64,000 nucleotides of DNA from Cryptomeria japonica (lineage: Eukaryota; Streptophyta; Pinopsida; Cupressales; Cupressaceae). The stretch is taken from NCBI RefSeq assembly GCF_030272615.1, contig NC_081411.1, forward strand, positions 42,521,140-42,585,139, in the 5' to 3' direction. A program made the translations under genes and the position numbers. Below, one piece after another: positions 11,640 to 24,330 of this stretch (position 1 is the stretch's first letter; each line of letters starts with the position of its first letter). Under the pieces are notes generated by a model. The model was not told where the DNA came from. It saw nothing but the letters and a program-made list of their open reading frames with translations, and did no database searches.

Positions 11640-12273
11640 TATATATTTCCCTACCTTCTTACCCCCATCTCTCCCTCCTCCACTCTATCTTATTCTATTT
11701 TTCCATTGTCTAGGTTGTCACCTCTCCCCCCACACTCTCTCTTCCCTCTCTAATTTCCCCCTCCCCCCTCTCTGCCTCTCTACCTCTCCATCCATGTCTC
11801 ATTACCCACCTTTCTCTATCCTCCTCACCTCTCTCTCCATTCTCTAGGTCTCTCCCACCCTCTCTCTCTTTTCCTCCTTACCCCCATATTTATCCTTTCA
11901 TCCCTTCCTCTCTCTTCTTTTCTCTCACTCTCTTATTGTTTATCTCCTCTCTCTTGATCATTACCTCTCACTCGCACTCTCTCTCTCTCCCATCTGTAGG
12001 TCTCTCCCTTCCTTCCTCTTCATCTCTCTACCTCTCCATCCCTATCTCTTTACCCACTTATCTCTCCCCCTCTTTCTCTCACATTTATCCCTCACCCTCT
12101 AGGTTTATCACCTCTCTCTCCCTAGGCTCTAGGTCTCTAACTTACTCCATATCTCCCCCCTCCCTCCCTCCCTTCATATCCCTCTCTTTATCCTTTTTCC
12201 AATCTTTTCTCTCCTATCTCCCATTGTTTCTAGGTCATCACCTCTCTCCTCTTCTATCCCCCTCTAACTATCA

Positions 12274-12319
<46 letters not shown>

Positions 12320-12525
12320 TAAGTCTCTCATCTCTTTTGTCCCCCTCCAGATCTCTCACCTCTCTATTTTTATGCTCTCTAGTTAACTCCATTCATCTCC
12401 ACTTATCTCCATGTCCCCTTACCACTCCTCCTTTATAAAATATCTCATTATCTTCTCTCTCCCTTCACCTCTCTATCTCCTCCTTCCCTAGGTCTCTCAC
12501 TCCCTCCAGCCTATTCCCTAAAACC
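11209..12525. repeat. Degenerate CT-rich (polypyrimidine) tract, right part
   Basis: Continuation of the tract at 2514-3207. It consists of loosely repeated phrases of 'aggtctctcactccctcc' type about every 60-120 bases, with pure (CT)n near 11609-11627 and 12271-12313 and a short (AT)n near 11628-11645. The long open frames are compositional artefacts. Confidence 0.85.
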
Positions 12526-12633
12526 TATACTAAAAATAGTTTATATACCCTAATCCTTGTAGCATAAAAAGTGGAGGGAGAGGTGATGATCAAGAGAGAG
12601 GGGGAAGGGAGAAGAAGAGAGACAAAAGAACAA

Positions 12634-13430
<797 letters not shown>

Positions 13431-13439
13431 GTTCAAGTC

Positions 13440-13735
13440 TACGTAGTGCTTGATAGATCATTGATCTTAATTTTATCAAATTTCCACAATCCATAATCAA
13501 ATCATGAAGCTACTTTTAGATTTGATTGTCTATCTTTTTTGCATCAATGTTTCAAATCACACTCTGTGATCCATCATCAGGCTGCAAGACAGTGTTAAGA
13601 GATGAAAAAATAACAAATTGCATATAGAGGCTCACTTAAAGGGGTATTTGAAGATGGAGGTTATGGGGTTATGGAGAGACTCACAAGGAACGAGGAGGAT
13701 AGAGATAAAATAAGGTTAAATAAAAAGGAAAAGGA
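13440..13735. repeat. Dispersed repeat X, copy 1
   Basis: This stretch matches about 15745-16020, including 'ggctcacttaaaggggtatt' and 'gttatggggttatggagag'. It precedes an LTR-like block, as copy 2 does, so the two arose by duplication of a larger unit. Confidence 0.7.
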
Positions 13736-13911
13736 TAAGTGATAAAACTAAGACATAAAAGAGAAAAAAGATGAGTAATAAAGTAAAAGGAAATTATAAG
13801 AGCCTAACAACCAACAAAGATTAAAAGACCAAAGAAAGAAAAACTATAGAAATAAAAATAACCAAGAAAATAAATAAATTAAAAAGAGACAAAATAATAT
13901 ATATATGTATG

Positions 13912-14012
13912 TATACACACACACACACACACACACATCACCTAGCATAAAAAGAAAAACAAGAATGACAAGGACAAAAGAATACAAAAAGAAAAAGAGA
14001 AAGATATATGTA

Positions 14013-14100
<88 letters not shown>

Positions 14101-14290
14101 GCTATAGAATAAAAATGAGAGAAAAAAGAAAAGAAAAGAAAAACAAGAAGCATAAACAACAAGAAAACAAAACAAAAGAATGTGCAAAGAAAACAAACAT
14201 AAAATAACAAGCTAAAAAGAGAAAGAAAAACCCAACACTACACACACACACACACACACTCTCTCTCTCTCTCTATATATATATGTATGT
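13912..14290. repeat. Microsatellite cluster: (AC)n, (GT)n, (AC)n(CT)n(AT)n
   Basis: (AC)n at about 13914-13936, a long (GT)n at 14015-14097 interrupted once, and a compound (CA)(CT)(TA) run at about 14240-14284. The DNA between them is A-rich. Confidence 0.9.
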
Positions 14291-14330
14291 ATGTACACAC
14301 ACACATATTAGTGTGTTAAAAATAATATGT

Positions 14331-14560
14331 GGAAGGACAAGAAGAGAGATGACACAAGAAACAAACAACAAGAGAAAGGAAGACCGAGTAAGGCTCCAAA
14401 AATGGAGGGAAAAGGGTGGAGCAAGAGGGGGCACCCCTACCCCCCTCCTTGACCAATTACCCCCTCTTGCTCCACCCCTTTCCCTCTATTTTTGGAGCCC
14501 TACTCAGTCTTCCTTTCTCTTGTTGTTTGGTTCTTGTGTCATCTCTCTTCTTGTCCTTCC
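14331..14560. repeat. Long inverted repeat (hairpin) with 101-bp arms
   Basis: Left arm 14331-14431 (GGAAGGACAAGAAGAGAGAT...) and right arm 14460-14560 (...TTCTTGTCCTTCC) are reverse complements with only a handful of mismatches, around a 28-base C-rich loop. The transcript of either strand would fold into a long stable hairpin. It could be a small fold-back transposon or a young inverted duplication that could feed small-RNA processing. No target duplication is evident. Confidence 0.85.
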
Positions 14561-14581
14561 TCCTTTTAGCCTTATTATTTA

Positions 14582-15665
14582 GATGTTAGCTTACGTTGGG
14601 ATCAATGTTTGACATGTAGTTTTAATATATGACATCAACTTGATATGATCTATTGACTATGGTTGATCATGACCTAGTCCTTTTGGGTTGGAGGATGTCT
14701 TGGAGGTGTGTCATCATATCGAGTTTGACTATGATTTGGGTTGATACGTAACCCATCTTGGTAATATTACATTAAGTTTTTGAACTAGCCTATCCCTTGT
14801 TACACGTTTCATTTATTTGGCAAACTATTATGTTGACCTAATAGATATTTTAAATTATGCTACCAAGAATATATCTAAGGTACAATCATTTGAGATTTGA
14901 GAATTAAGCATTAAAATTAATGTGTGAATATTTTTCATTGATATAAGAGTTGATAAGTGCATGAAGTGTGTGAAGTCTATGTTATAGGTTCAAATTTGAA
15001 CTTATAAAAGGACTGCACTATGCACATTTTAGATGCTCCTTCTACAACAATTTACCTTGTGCAATTCATTGGAATTTTGTGATATGTTGATATTATATCT
15101 TGTCATGAACAAGTCATTGTATCTTACCTTTGGTAGTGCGTCTTAGTCTACAAGTCTAGGAGGTGATGAGATCCTTGGCAGCGTGCCTATAATATACTTT
15201 ATAATACTTGTTTCATATATTGTGATCTAATCCTCACCGTGGTTTTTTCCTCACTCGGTTTTCCATGTAAAAATATTGGTGTCTTTGTTTGGTGAATTCT
15301 CTATTTTGTTATGCAATTCATTGAAAATTAGTGATATGTTGATATTGTATCATCGTGAACAAGTCATCTTCAGTCTACAAGTCATTGTATCTTACCTTAG
15401 GCAGTGTGTCTTAGTCTGCAAGTCTAGGTGGTGATGAGATTCCTTGGAAGTGTACCTATAATAGACTTTGTAATACTTGTTTCATATATTGTGATCTGAT
15501 CCTCACCATAGTTTTTTACTCATTAGGTTTTCCATGTAAAAAAATTGGTTTCTATGTGTGGTGAATTATCTATTTTGTTCTTTATTTAGGAAAATTTAAA
15601 TTTAATGTTTCATGAGATAATTAATGAATGATGATGTGTTAGTGAATGGATGAGTTTTAGTTAAT
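14582..15665 (+). mobile_element. LTR-like block, copy A (with internal duplication)
   Basis: Begins GATGTTAGCTTACGTTGGG and matches copy B at 16158-16998. It holds the LTR landmark 'cctcaccgtggttttttcc...ggttttccatgtaaaaata' twice, because about 250 bases (about 15055-15305) are repeated in tandem at about 15306-15560. No TG...CA boundary, primer site or coding region accompanies it, so it is an LTR fragment or solo LTR of uncertain family. Confidence 0.6.
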
Positions 15666-15673
15666 TATCATTT

Positions 15674-16157
15674 CAAAGAATAATGAAAACCACCAAAAAA
15701 GGCATGTGGACCATGGACAAATATTCTTCATTCATCTCCTAAAGTAACAAATCACCAGAATTGATGCACGAGCAGTAGATCATTAATCTAATAATTAAGA
15801 TGCTTCTAGATTTGACTGTGTCTATTTTGTCTGCATCAACATTTGGGATCACACTTTGTGATCCATCATCAGGATGAGAGAGAGTGTCAACAGATGAAAA
15901 AATATCAAATTGCAAAAAGAGGCTCACTTAAGGGGGTATTTGAAGGGAGAGGTTATGGGGTTATGGAGAGATGCATAAGGAACGAGGAGGATATAGATAA
16001 AACAAGGCTAAATAAACATGGACAAGTTCAACTTAATGATTAGATCCATGATCTACTACTTGTGCATCAATTCTAGTGATTTGTTACTTTAGGAGATGAA
16101 TGGAGAATATTTGTCCATGGGCCACATGCCATTTTTGGTGGTTTTCATTATTCTTTG
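15674..16157. mobile_element. Fold-back element with 125-bp terminal inverted repeats
   Basis: Arms 15674-15798 and 16033-16157 are reverse complements with about 10 mismatches. The 234-base centre is the second copy of repeat X (compare 13440-13735). No transposase and no clear target duplication are seen. It sits exactly between the two LTR-like copies. Confidence 0.75.
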
Positions 16158-16998
16158 GATGTTAACTTAGGTTGGGATCAATGTTTGACATGTAGTTTTA
16201 ATATATGATGTCGACTTGATATGATCTATTGATTATGGTTGATCATGACCTAGTCCTTTTAGGTTGGAGGATGTCTTGGATGTGTGTCATCATATTGAGG
16301 TTTACTATGATTTGGGTTGATATGTAACCCATCTTGATGATATTACATTAAGATTTGAACCAACCTATGCCTTGTCACACGTTTCATTTATTTGGCGAAC
16401 TATTATGTTGACCTAATATATATTTTAAATTATGCTTCCAAGAATATATCTAAGGTACAAATCATTTGGGATTTGAGAATTAATAATTAAGAAAATTAAT
16501 GTGTGAATATTTTCCATTGATATAAGAGTTGAGAAGTGCATGAAGTGTGTGAAGTCTGTGTTACAGGTTCAAATTTGAGCTTATAAAAGGACTGCACTAT
16601 CCATATTTTAGATGTTCCTTCTACAATAATTTATCTTGTGCAATTCATTAAAATTTTGTGATATGTTGATATTGTATCTTGTTGTGAACAATTCATATTC
16701 AGTCTACAAGTCGTTATATCTTACCTTAGGTAGTGTGTCTTAGTCTGCAAGTTTAGGCGGTGATGAGATTTCTTGGCAGTGTGCCTATAATAGACTGTAA
16801 TACTTGTTGCATATATTGTGATTTGATCCTCACCATGGTTTTTTCCTCTCTAGGTTTTCCATGTAAAAATATTGGTGTCTTTGTGTGGTGAATTCTCTAT
16901 TTTGTTCTTTATTTAGGTAGATCTAAATTCAATGTTTCATGAGCTAATTAATGGATGATGATATGTTAGTGAATGGATAGAGTTTTAGTTGATGCTCA
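16158..16998 (+). mobile_element. LTR-like block, copy B
   Basis: Begins GATGTTAACTTAGGTTGGG and parallels copy A almost throughout, but without the internal 250-base duplication. Carries one 'ctcaccatggttttttcc...ggttttccatgtaaaaata' module near 16830. Identity to copy A is high by eye, suggesting a fairly recent duplication. Confidence 0.6.
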
Positions 16999-17034
16999 TT
17001 CACGCCCCATCTCAACATTCGGTGTGTGTTCAAC

Positions 17035-17635
17035 AAGATGGAGGGAGAGGTATACATGGAGGGAGTGAAGCACCTACTGAAGGAGGAGATAGAGAAGGGG
17101 AGAGACAGAAGAGAAAGAAATAACTCATAAAGGGAGAGTAGTAGGGGGAAAGTTTGATGACCTAGAGAGGAGAGGGAGAGAGAAGAGGAAAGATATTAGT
17201 AAAGAGATATAGAGGGATGAGGAGGGATGGATGGGGAGATAGATATGGAGTGACTAGGAGACCTTGATATGGGAGAAGTTGAGAGGTGAGGGAGAGAGAA
17301 GAAAATAAGAGAGATAAGTTGACAAAGAGAGAAAGATGGGTAATGAGGTAAAGAGAGAGCTAGAGAGGGTAGAAAAGAACTAGAGAGGAGAGAGATGTGG
17401 AGGTGAAAGAACCAGAGACTAGAGAGAGAAGGCTGAGAGACCTAGGGGAGAGATAGATGTGGGTAATGAGATAGAGAAGGAGAGGTAGAAAGACAAATAT
17501 GGAGTGAGGGAGATACCTAGTGATGGGGAGAGAGAGTGGGTGGGAGGGAGAGGTAGTGATCAAGATAATGGAGAGAAACAATAAGAAAGGGAGATAGGAG
17601 AGAGGGAGGGAGGTAGGGATAGAGAGTCAATGGAA
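17035..17635. repeat. Degenerate GA-rich (polypurine) tract
   Basis: About 600 bases of near-pure purine. Its reverse complement has the same phrases as the CT-rich tract ('ctaggtctctcactcc', 'ctctctccc'). It is therefore the same repeat family in opposite orientation, and with 2514-12525 it brackets the 12.6-17.0 kb segment. Confidence 0.8.
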
Positions 17636-17711
17636 ATAAATTTATTTTCTTAAATTAATTATTTTTCATTTAGTTAGTTAACTAATTTAAAATAATTAAC
17701 TTAAATAACAT

Positions 17712-18878
17712 GGGTGGGTGCAAGAAGTTGAGTCCCACTTTTGGGCAAAAAGTGGAAGTGTTTTCCCTATTTTTTAATTTTTTTGTCGATTGATGTCAAA
17801 ATTTGAGGTACTTAGAGTTTGAATCTGAAAAAACTCTAGTAATAGAAAATGTAGTGGTCAGAGTCTAAGTTTAAAATATGTAATTTATTTCAATACCCAC
17901 ATGGTAGAAATTTTTTTTAGTACGCATATTTAAAAACCACTTTTTCAAAATGCCTATTTCAGAACCATACCACACATGTGTACGACCACCATATTTTGAC
18001 GTAAATAAAAGAATGTTTACAAATCCTTCTGGGAAAAGATACCTAATACACCAAATATTGATGAGAATATTTTTTCTTATTTTTCTATTGAATATATATT
18101 TTTTAATTAATTTTTAATTGACTATAAAGTACATTTTCAAAACATCTGGTTTACGACCACCATAATTTGATGAAAATTTCATTTTTTTTTTTAAATCTTC
18201 AAAAGAATTGTATGTATATTTATGTCATAATTTATTTTCAAAAAAACCTAAAAACAAAAAAGTTATTAAAGTTTTACTAAACCTCACTATTTTACATTTA
18301 GGTGCCACTTTTGATTAATAAATAATGCAAAAAAAGTAAAACTAATCATATCACTATGAAATTTACATTTTTGAAATTAAGACAGTGAGAACTCTAATGG
18401 GCTTTTGTTTCATCAAAAAATATGATCAGGAAGACCTTCAAAAAATTATGGCAAGGCAAAAATCTGGTATTCCAGTGCCTTAGCCATTTTTTTGGAGGCT
18501 TGGTCCCACCAAGCCTAACCCGAAGCCAAAATCGAGGCATGGGTGTGTTTCCTGCTCCATCTTTTATGAAACGGGCACTCGTTATTTAAAATTCAAAAAA
18601 TGGGCACCCGTTTTGAAATTTATAGCACTTTAAGAAACGTGTGCCCGTTTTTAGAAACGGGTGCCCGTTTCTAAAAATCATGCACCCGTTTCTCTACAGT
18701 GGTCTGATCCTAAATGGGCACCCATTTTTCAAAACATGCACCTATTTTATTTTTATGGATTGGGGCTCCGAAGCTAAACGGGTGCCCGTTTCTTAAAAAA
18801 TGGGCACTCATTTATAGCGGCAAACGTTTTTGCTCTCAGACTTCTGTGGAATTGGGACCCAACTTCTTGCACCCACCC
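17712..18878. mobile_element. Terminal-inverted-repeat element, 1167 bp, non-coding
   Basis: Left end GGGTGGGTGCAAGAAGTTG and right end are inverted repeats over about 26 bp (25 matching). ACAT flanks both ends (17708-17711 and 18879-18882) and may be a 4-bp target duplication. No transposase frame is present, so it would be a non-autonomous DNA transposon. The superfamily is not clear from ends this short. The interior carries a palindrome cluster described separately. Confidence 0.7.
18560..18825. repeat. Cluster of nine short palindromic motifs of the AAACGGGTGCCCGTTT type
   Basis: Nine occurrences of 'gggtgcccgttt', 'gggcacccgttt' or close variants lie in about 265 bases in both orientations, two of them as full 16-base palindromes. 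They are inside the right half of the terminal-inverted-repeat element. Subterminal repeat clusters of this kind can be transposase-binding sites (family knowledge; not shown here). Confidence 0.75.
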
Positions 18879-19029
18879 ACATAATTAATTAAATTAATTA
18901 AACTTTATTATATTAAACAAACTTCAGTTGAATTATATAAATTTAACTAAATTATATTAAATTAATTAAAAATTATTATATTCAATGTTAAATTAGCTAT
19001 ACTTTATTTAATTAATAAATTAAACTATT

Positions 19030-19560
19030 AAAAACTAAATTATAAACCCTAACCCAAATTGAGCCACAACCCTAGATAAACTGAAACCTAGTCCTAACCT
19101 TAAACAAAAATGAATCCTAATCATAATTCTAAACTAAATTATGTAATTATAACCCTCTAAACAAGTTCTTAATCCTAAAACTAACATGAGACCAAATCAA
19201 ACTATAACCTTATTACTAAATCAAATTGAATCCTAATCCCAAATGAACCCTAACTGTAAATCTAATAAAACATTCAACCAAATTAAATGATAGCCTTAAA
19301 TTAAATTCAACCAAATCGAAACCTAACCCTAACACTAAACCAAATTGAACCATAACCCTAAGCCTAATTGAACATTAAATCAAATTAAATCCTCAACCAA
19401 ATTGAACCTTAACCCTAATACTAAACCAAATTGAACCCTAACCCTAATTCTAACCCTAAATTAAATTGAATTCTAACCCTAATCATAACCCTAAACTAGA
19501 TTGAACCATAACTCTAACCTTAAACTTAAATGAATGCTAATTCTAATTTTAAAGAAAATG
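19030..19560. repeat. Degenerate telomere-like repeat array (CCCTAA-related)
   Basis: About 530 bases built from 'aaccctaa' and 'ctaaaccaaattgaa' phrases, for example 'accctaaccctaattctaac' near 19437. It differs from a true plant telomere (TTTAGGG) by irregular AT-rich spacers. It is an interstitial, decayed array or a satellite that contains the CCCTAA word. Confidence 0.6.
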
Positions 19561-20790
19561 GATTTATACTCCTTCTATTAAATAATATATCATCATTGAA
19601 TATAAATAAATAAATTATTTATATCTCTAGACTTACTTTATATGGATTATAAAAGATATATATGCTAGTTACATATTTCTTGTCATGGAACTATAGTGGA
19701 GGCTACTTAAAGTTATGAAAACTATTGACTAAAATAAATAAAAATGAAGCAGTTACACACACACACACACACACTTCATAAATATGGAAAAAAAAAATGT
19801 ATAATACTAATAAGATGACAAACCAATAACAAAAGGTGCTATGCAAACAACATAAATCATTTGGAAGACAAACATTAAATACAAAGTACCAAAAAAAAAC
19901 AATTAATTATTCCAACTTCTCATTTTCCACTTAAAAATTAAAAATAATAAAATCAATTAAATTCATAACCATGACATGATATACAAATTCAATCAAAATA
20001 ATGCTTTATTTGTTTTTAATAATATTAAAAATAATTAATTAAATTATTTTCAAATCAATACATTAGCTATAACAAATATTATTTAAAAAGCAAATTAAAT
20101 TTATAACTTTACCATTGAGACATTAGATTTCTTAGCCAACCAATTAATACAATTATCACAAACCAAAAAAAAAGAAAATTGTCTATTATCAAATCTATGA
20201 CCTAAAAATGAAAAGTCTCATCAAATCTAAGTTTAGTTTCTTGAAGCATAAATATATCTTCTCTCAAAAAATATATTATTAATACATAATCAAAAACATT
20301 TCGCTAAAGGAATTCATGGCCTTGAAATTCTATGATTTTTTTTCAAATAAATTTATTGTTTTATCTTTTTGTTGATAAATTTTTAATTTATTTTAATTAT
20401 ATTTGTGACATAAATAGAATAGTTAAGTAAAATATAAATTTAATAACTAATTTATTTACATTTAAAGTGAAAATTTGATGTCATTTTAAAATACAATAAA
20501 ATAACATTAGGTAAAATATAAAGTAAATAAATGTTTTTTCAATAGATTTAATTTATTATCATTTTTATGGGAATTATGATATAAGTACAATAGAGGTTTC
20601 CATAGTGATACCTTGAACATTTTTCACATAGATTTATTCAAAACTAATATACTAGCTTATATATAATTTTAGTACATAATCTAAAATTATTACACTTTAG
20701 GTACAATTAATAACCCTCTTAAAATAGTATTATATCATAAATAAGGATAATAAACATTTATAATTTTATAAGACAAAGATAGACAATAAA
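19561..20790. other. AT-rich gene-free stretch
   Basis: Very AT-rich with short (AC)n at about 19757-19773 and many homopolymer A/T runs. No coding, RNA or transposon signature was found. Confidence 0.5.
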
Positions 20791-21599
20791 AGAGATCAGA
20801 TTGGAGTTTTTAACTATGCAACATTGAAGGTGCAATCTTCTAGGGTTTACCCCATCACAAGGGTTTTAGCGAGGTCATGGAGGAGGGCGTATGAACTCCT
20901 CCACCCAGGTAAGCGACCTATTTTATCTCATACTTTTTTTCTCTACATTTGATGTTTGCTCATGTTTGTCGAGTTATTTTTTAGTTCACATGTAAGGAAC
21001 TATTAATGCTTTTGTATGGATGGGAATTTGATTATCAAAGGCATTAATTCTACCAACCATGCCAATATTATTTTATGGTACCCATTCGAATGGCACTAAA
21101 TCATTCAAATTCACTTTGATTGAAACCCCTATGTCCATCCTTGTCTCTATGAAATTTGGCATAAATTTTGTTGCCTTTTTTTAAGGTAATGGCTAGTTGG
21201 GAGGAGGAATAAGTAAGTAGGCCACCCCTACTATCTCTAGCCTTAGTATTGTTCCTAAATCCAAAATGGTTAATGCTTTAAATAATGGAAAATATCTTTA
21301 AAAAGTGTTGTGTTTCTCATGGTCGTCGATGCCACTGAATACTTGGCTTGAATGGTTCAAAAATGTTTAGATTAATAAATTAGAGTTTTATTTTTCTTTA
21401 TACAAAATGATTTAAAAAATGGCTTTTTATTATTTTTGTTAATGATACTAAATCCCAGGTGGTGTAGTGATTGAGAAACAGTTCTGGTCAATTGGCAGTT
21501 GCATGCTTAGGGCCCTCTAATGGTCACCCAATTCTCTCTCTGATAAATATTGGCTCTATCCTACCATAGGTGGATTGTGGTTAAAGATCTTCCTCCTTT

Positions 21600-21860
21600 G
21601 TTATGGAATTTCATTCCCTAATTGTTGGATCCATAGGGAAGGTACTTAGGGTGGATAATACTCGGTCTTTAGTTCCCCATGTAAATGCTAGGGATTTGAC
21701 TTCAATTAATTTAGGCAAAGATCTTCCCAAGTTCATTGAAATCAATATCGATGGTGATCCCACGTGTCTTATCAAAACCCCAGACAAAATTAAAATTTGT
21801 TTTATTTGTAGATAGGAGGTATATTCAAAAAAATTGCCTTATTCTGTTAAAGCATAGTCT
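21600..21860 (+). pseudogene. LINE ORF1 fragment (DUF4283 / zinc-knuckle region)
   Basis: The frame reads LIVGSIGKVLRVDNTRSL, followed by the 'ARDLTSINLGKDLPKFIEI' and 'KIKICFICR' segments, the pattern of plant LINE ORF1 ('IGxxLxxDxxT...AR...LPxxI...CFxCG'). Upstream DNA at 21440-21600 also resembles the DUF4283 part, but is out of frame. The first knuckle Cys pair is present. The rest of the knuckle is lost after a stop at about 21815. The protein would bind LINE RNA. Confidence 0.65.
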
Positions 21861-23048
21861 TCCTAGTAAGACCAAGAGTACCCATGAGGATGGATACCTA
21901 AATAAGCTATTAGAGACCCTACCCCTTCTGGTCATTCTACTCCTTAAAGTAATTTGAATGACATCCAAAGGAATGTTTTGGAACACCTTGATACTCAGAA
22001 GGATGCGAATAACAATATGGTTACTTCTTTGACCATAGACTTCCCTATTCTTAATGACTCCTTAATTATTGGAAAGTTCAATGCCGACCCCATGCCTCAC
22101 TCAAGTATCTCTATTTCACTATTTCAGTTTAAAGATAATGAGAAATATTCCTATAATCAATTTAGTTAGCCAAGGGCTCACAAATCCAGAAGGAAGAATG
22201 CCCAATAGTTAGCTTAGGAGAATCTTAGAAGGTCCAATAGTTGCATGATGGGGATTTCACAATAGCCTAATATGCCATCTTTTGTTGACCTTGTCTCTAT
22301 TCCAGTGGAAGATGATTCCCAATCTCTACTACTTGTGGATAGTGTGATTGGAAAAGATAATTGTTCTCCTGTCAAGTCCATAATTATGAATATAGAAGAA
22401 AGAAGGCACTCTAGTATGGTGTTGGATGATTCAGGGATAGTCTGATTATCCCCAACAAGAGAGTCCCCCCTAAAAATCTCAAACAATTTCAGTATTCTTG
22501 CGAATTCTTGAACTAAAAAGACTAAAGATGGTGAGATTGGTTGTTGTTCTTCGCCCCTTGGGAATATCTAGGCTACCCCCTCTACCCAACAATGTAGTAG
22601 CATGTCTCTTTCCAATGAAAGACTTAACTCTAGAGTTGACAAGGATAGTACCTTTTTTATATTATTACTGTCAATTCTCTTATTGGGAATCAGGCCTTCA
22701 ATGAAAACCATGTCTTGGCCATAGTACCTTATGACAAATCTAGTGTAAATCTCAATGTTGAAAATATTGAAACTCACCCATTAGAATCTAACCTAGAAAT
22801 TGGGTCATTATGTAGTGAGTCAGCCACTAGAGAGGAGCAACTTATAGTTTAGGACAAAATGAATAAAGATAAAGAATATGAGGTATTGATACCTGGTAGA
22901 AATGGTCACTTCATTAAAACTAAGAGGAAGAGGGGAGACCTCAAGGCAAACAATAACCTTTTCCTCAGAACAAGGATAACAACACATAGCTCCCTAAATG
23001 CTTTAACAACTTCAAGGCTACTATTGACATTGTTCAATAATGTATCTC

Positions 23049-24330
23049 ATGGATTTGAACTATAAATCTTGGAATGTTAGGGGATTTGAATCCCTAGACA
23101 GGAAATATGTTGTCAAGAGGTTTTTGAACTAGCATAAGCATATTACTTCATGCTTCTCCAAGAAGTTAAAGCCACCAAATTCACATTAGATGTGAAACTT
23201 AGATATATATATAAAGATTCTCTCCAATTCTCTACCAATCATGACAAAGAAAAAGGAGGAGTTTTCATTCTTTTGGTGGGAAAGTGAGGTAATAAGGTGA
23301 TATGTAAGGGCTAGTTCCCATGTAACAGTTGTTGGAATCAAGGAACACCAAGAGAGGGGGTGAATCGATGTTATGCAATCTTTAACTTTATTATATTGTT
23401 TATTCAAGCACTTAATGTGCATATGAACAAAAGAAAAATTCAAGAACTTAAAGCAAATAACCACAACACCATAGCACCAAGATTTTTGTACATGGAAACC
23501 CTTAACTCTTACTACTCTGTTACACTGTTATGCTATATATTAGAGTATCAATCTCTTTCTCATGCACATGAGAGTATGCACAATATATCACTAATGCCTT
23601 TTTTATATCCAAAAATATCAAAACCATCAGCTCTTATATATCCGCAATATGAAATCACACCAATCACTAGTTGGCTCAAGAACATTTAACATATTTACCA
23701 AACGTGTACACTCAATCAAAAAAATCTGATCTCAAATACTAGTACAAACCAAAAAGAATTGTTCACACGCTTCCCAAATGTCGGCTAAACATCCTCGATC
23801 ACAAAAATAACGATGAAAACTATTCCATCAAATCCGCACAATGATCAACTACACATGTCAGCCATTCGACATTGTTCAACCCAAAAACTGATATACTAGA
23901 TCCTCTAAGTTGTACATCAATTATCACTAGAGGCTATAATCATGGAATAAGGTACTCCAAACATTTATCAAGCTTCCCTTAGCTCCACAATACAAAATAT
24001 TCAACTGAAATGAAATACCAACCAAAATACTGAACTCTACTGGATGCTCTGTTCTAACTTACCAGACTTAACCAAATCTTCACTCAGACTTCCGATATAA
24101 GCAAATCATGCACTACAGATGGAATCACAAACTTGGGTTGTCATCAATGACAACACTTGCCAACAACAATATTGTGTGGATCATGGTCAAAATCCAAGGC
24201 ATTAAGGATGGAGTGTGTTCCCTCTATGCCTCAAATGATTATAAAAAAATGATTGATTTATTGAAGTGTTTGTGCACCCTACTAGACATCCCTTGGTTAT
24301 TTGGAGGGGACTTTAATATGATTTAGAATT
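23049..24330 (+). pseudogene. LINE ORF2 endonuclease domain, interrupted
   Basis: Starts MDLNYKSWNVRGFESLDRKY, the usual opening of plant LINE ORF2 (SWNVRGL), and continues with 'MLLQEVKATKF' (the LQE motif) around 23150 in a shifted frame. After the solo LTR (23330-24165) it resumes as NIVWIMVKIQGIKDG and ends with 'WLFGGDFNMI', the catalytic GDFN motif of the apurinic-type endonuclease. Internal stops (one about 80 bases after the start) and frameshifts inactivate it. The endonuclease nicks target DNA for target-primed reverse transcription. Confidence 0.75.
23330..24165 (-). mobile_element. Solo LTR inside the LINE, 836 bp
   Basis: Bounded by TGTTGG and CCAACA, with ACAGT before (23325-23329) and ACAAT after (24166-24170), a 5-bp target duplication with one change. 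It has the 'agagggggtgaatcg' landmark near its left end, which places it on the minus strand. The LINE reading resumes directly after it. It is a solo LTR left by recombination, and its family differs from the other LTRs here. Confidence 0.8.

Noticed and set aside
13905-14210. His-Thr or Cys-Val repeat proteins in the GT microsatellite
   Set aside because: Pure dinucleotide repeat translation.
14582-16998. Copies A and B as the two LTRs of one short retroelement (TRIM)
   Set aside because: No primer site follows A and no polypurine tract precedes B. The DNA between is a fold-back element that contains repeat X, also found outside at 13440.
19030-19560. True telomere
   Set aside because: Units are irregular and mixed with AT-rich spacers, and the locus is flanked by ordinary interspersed repeats.
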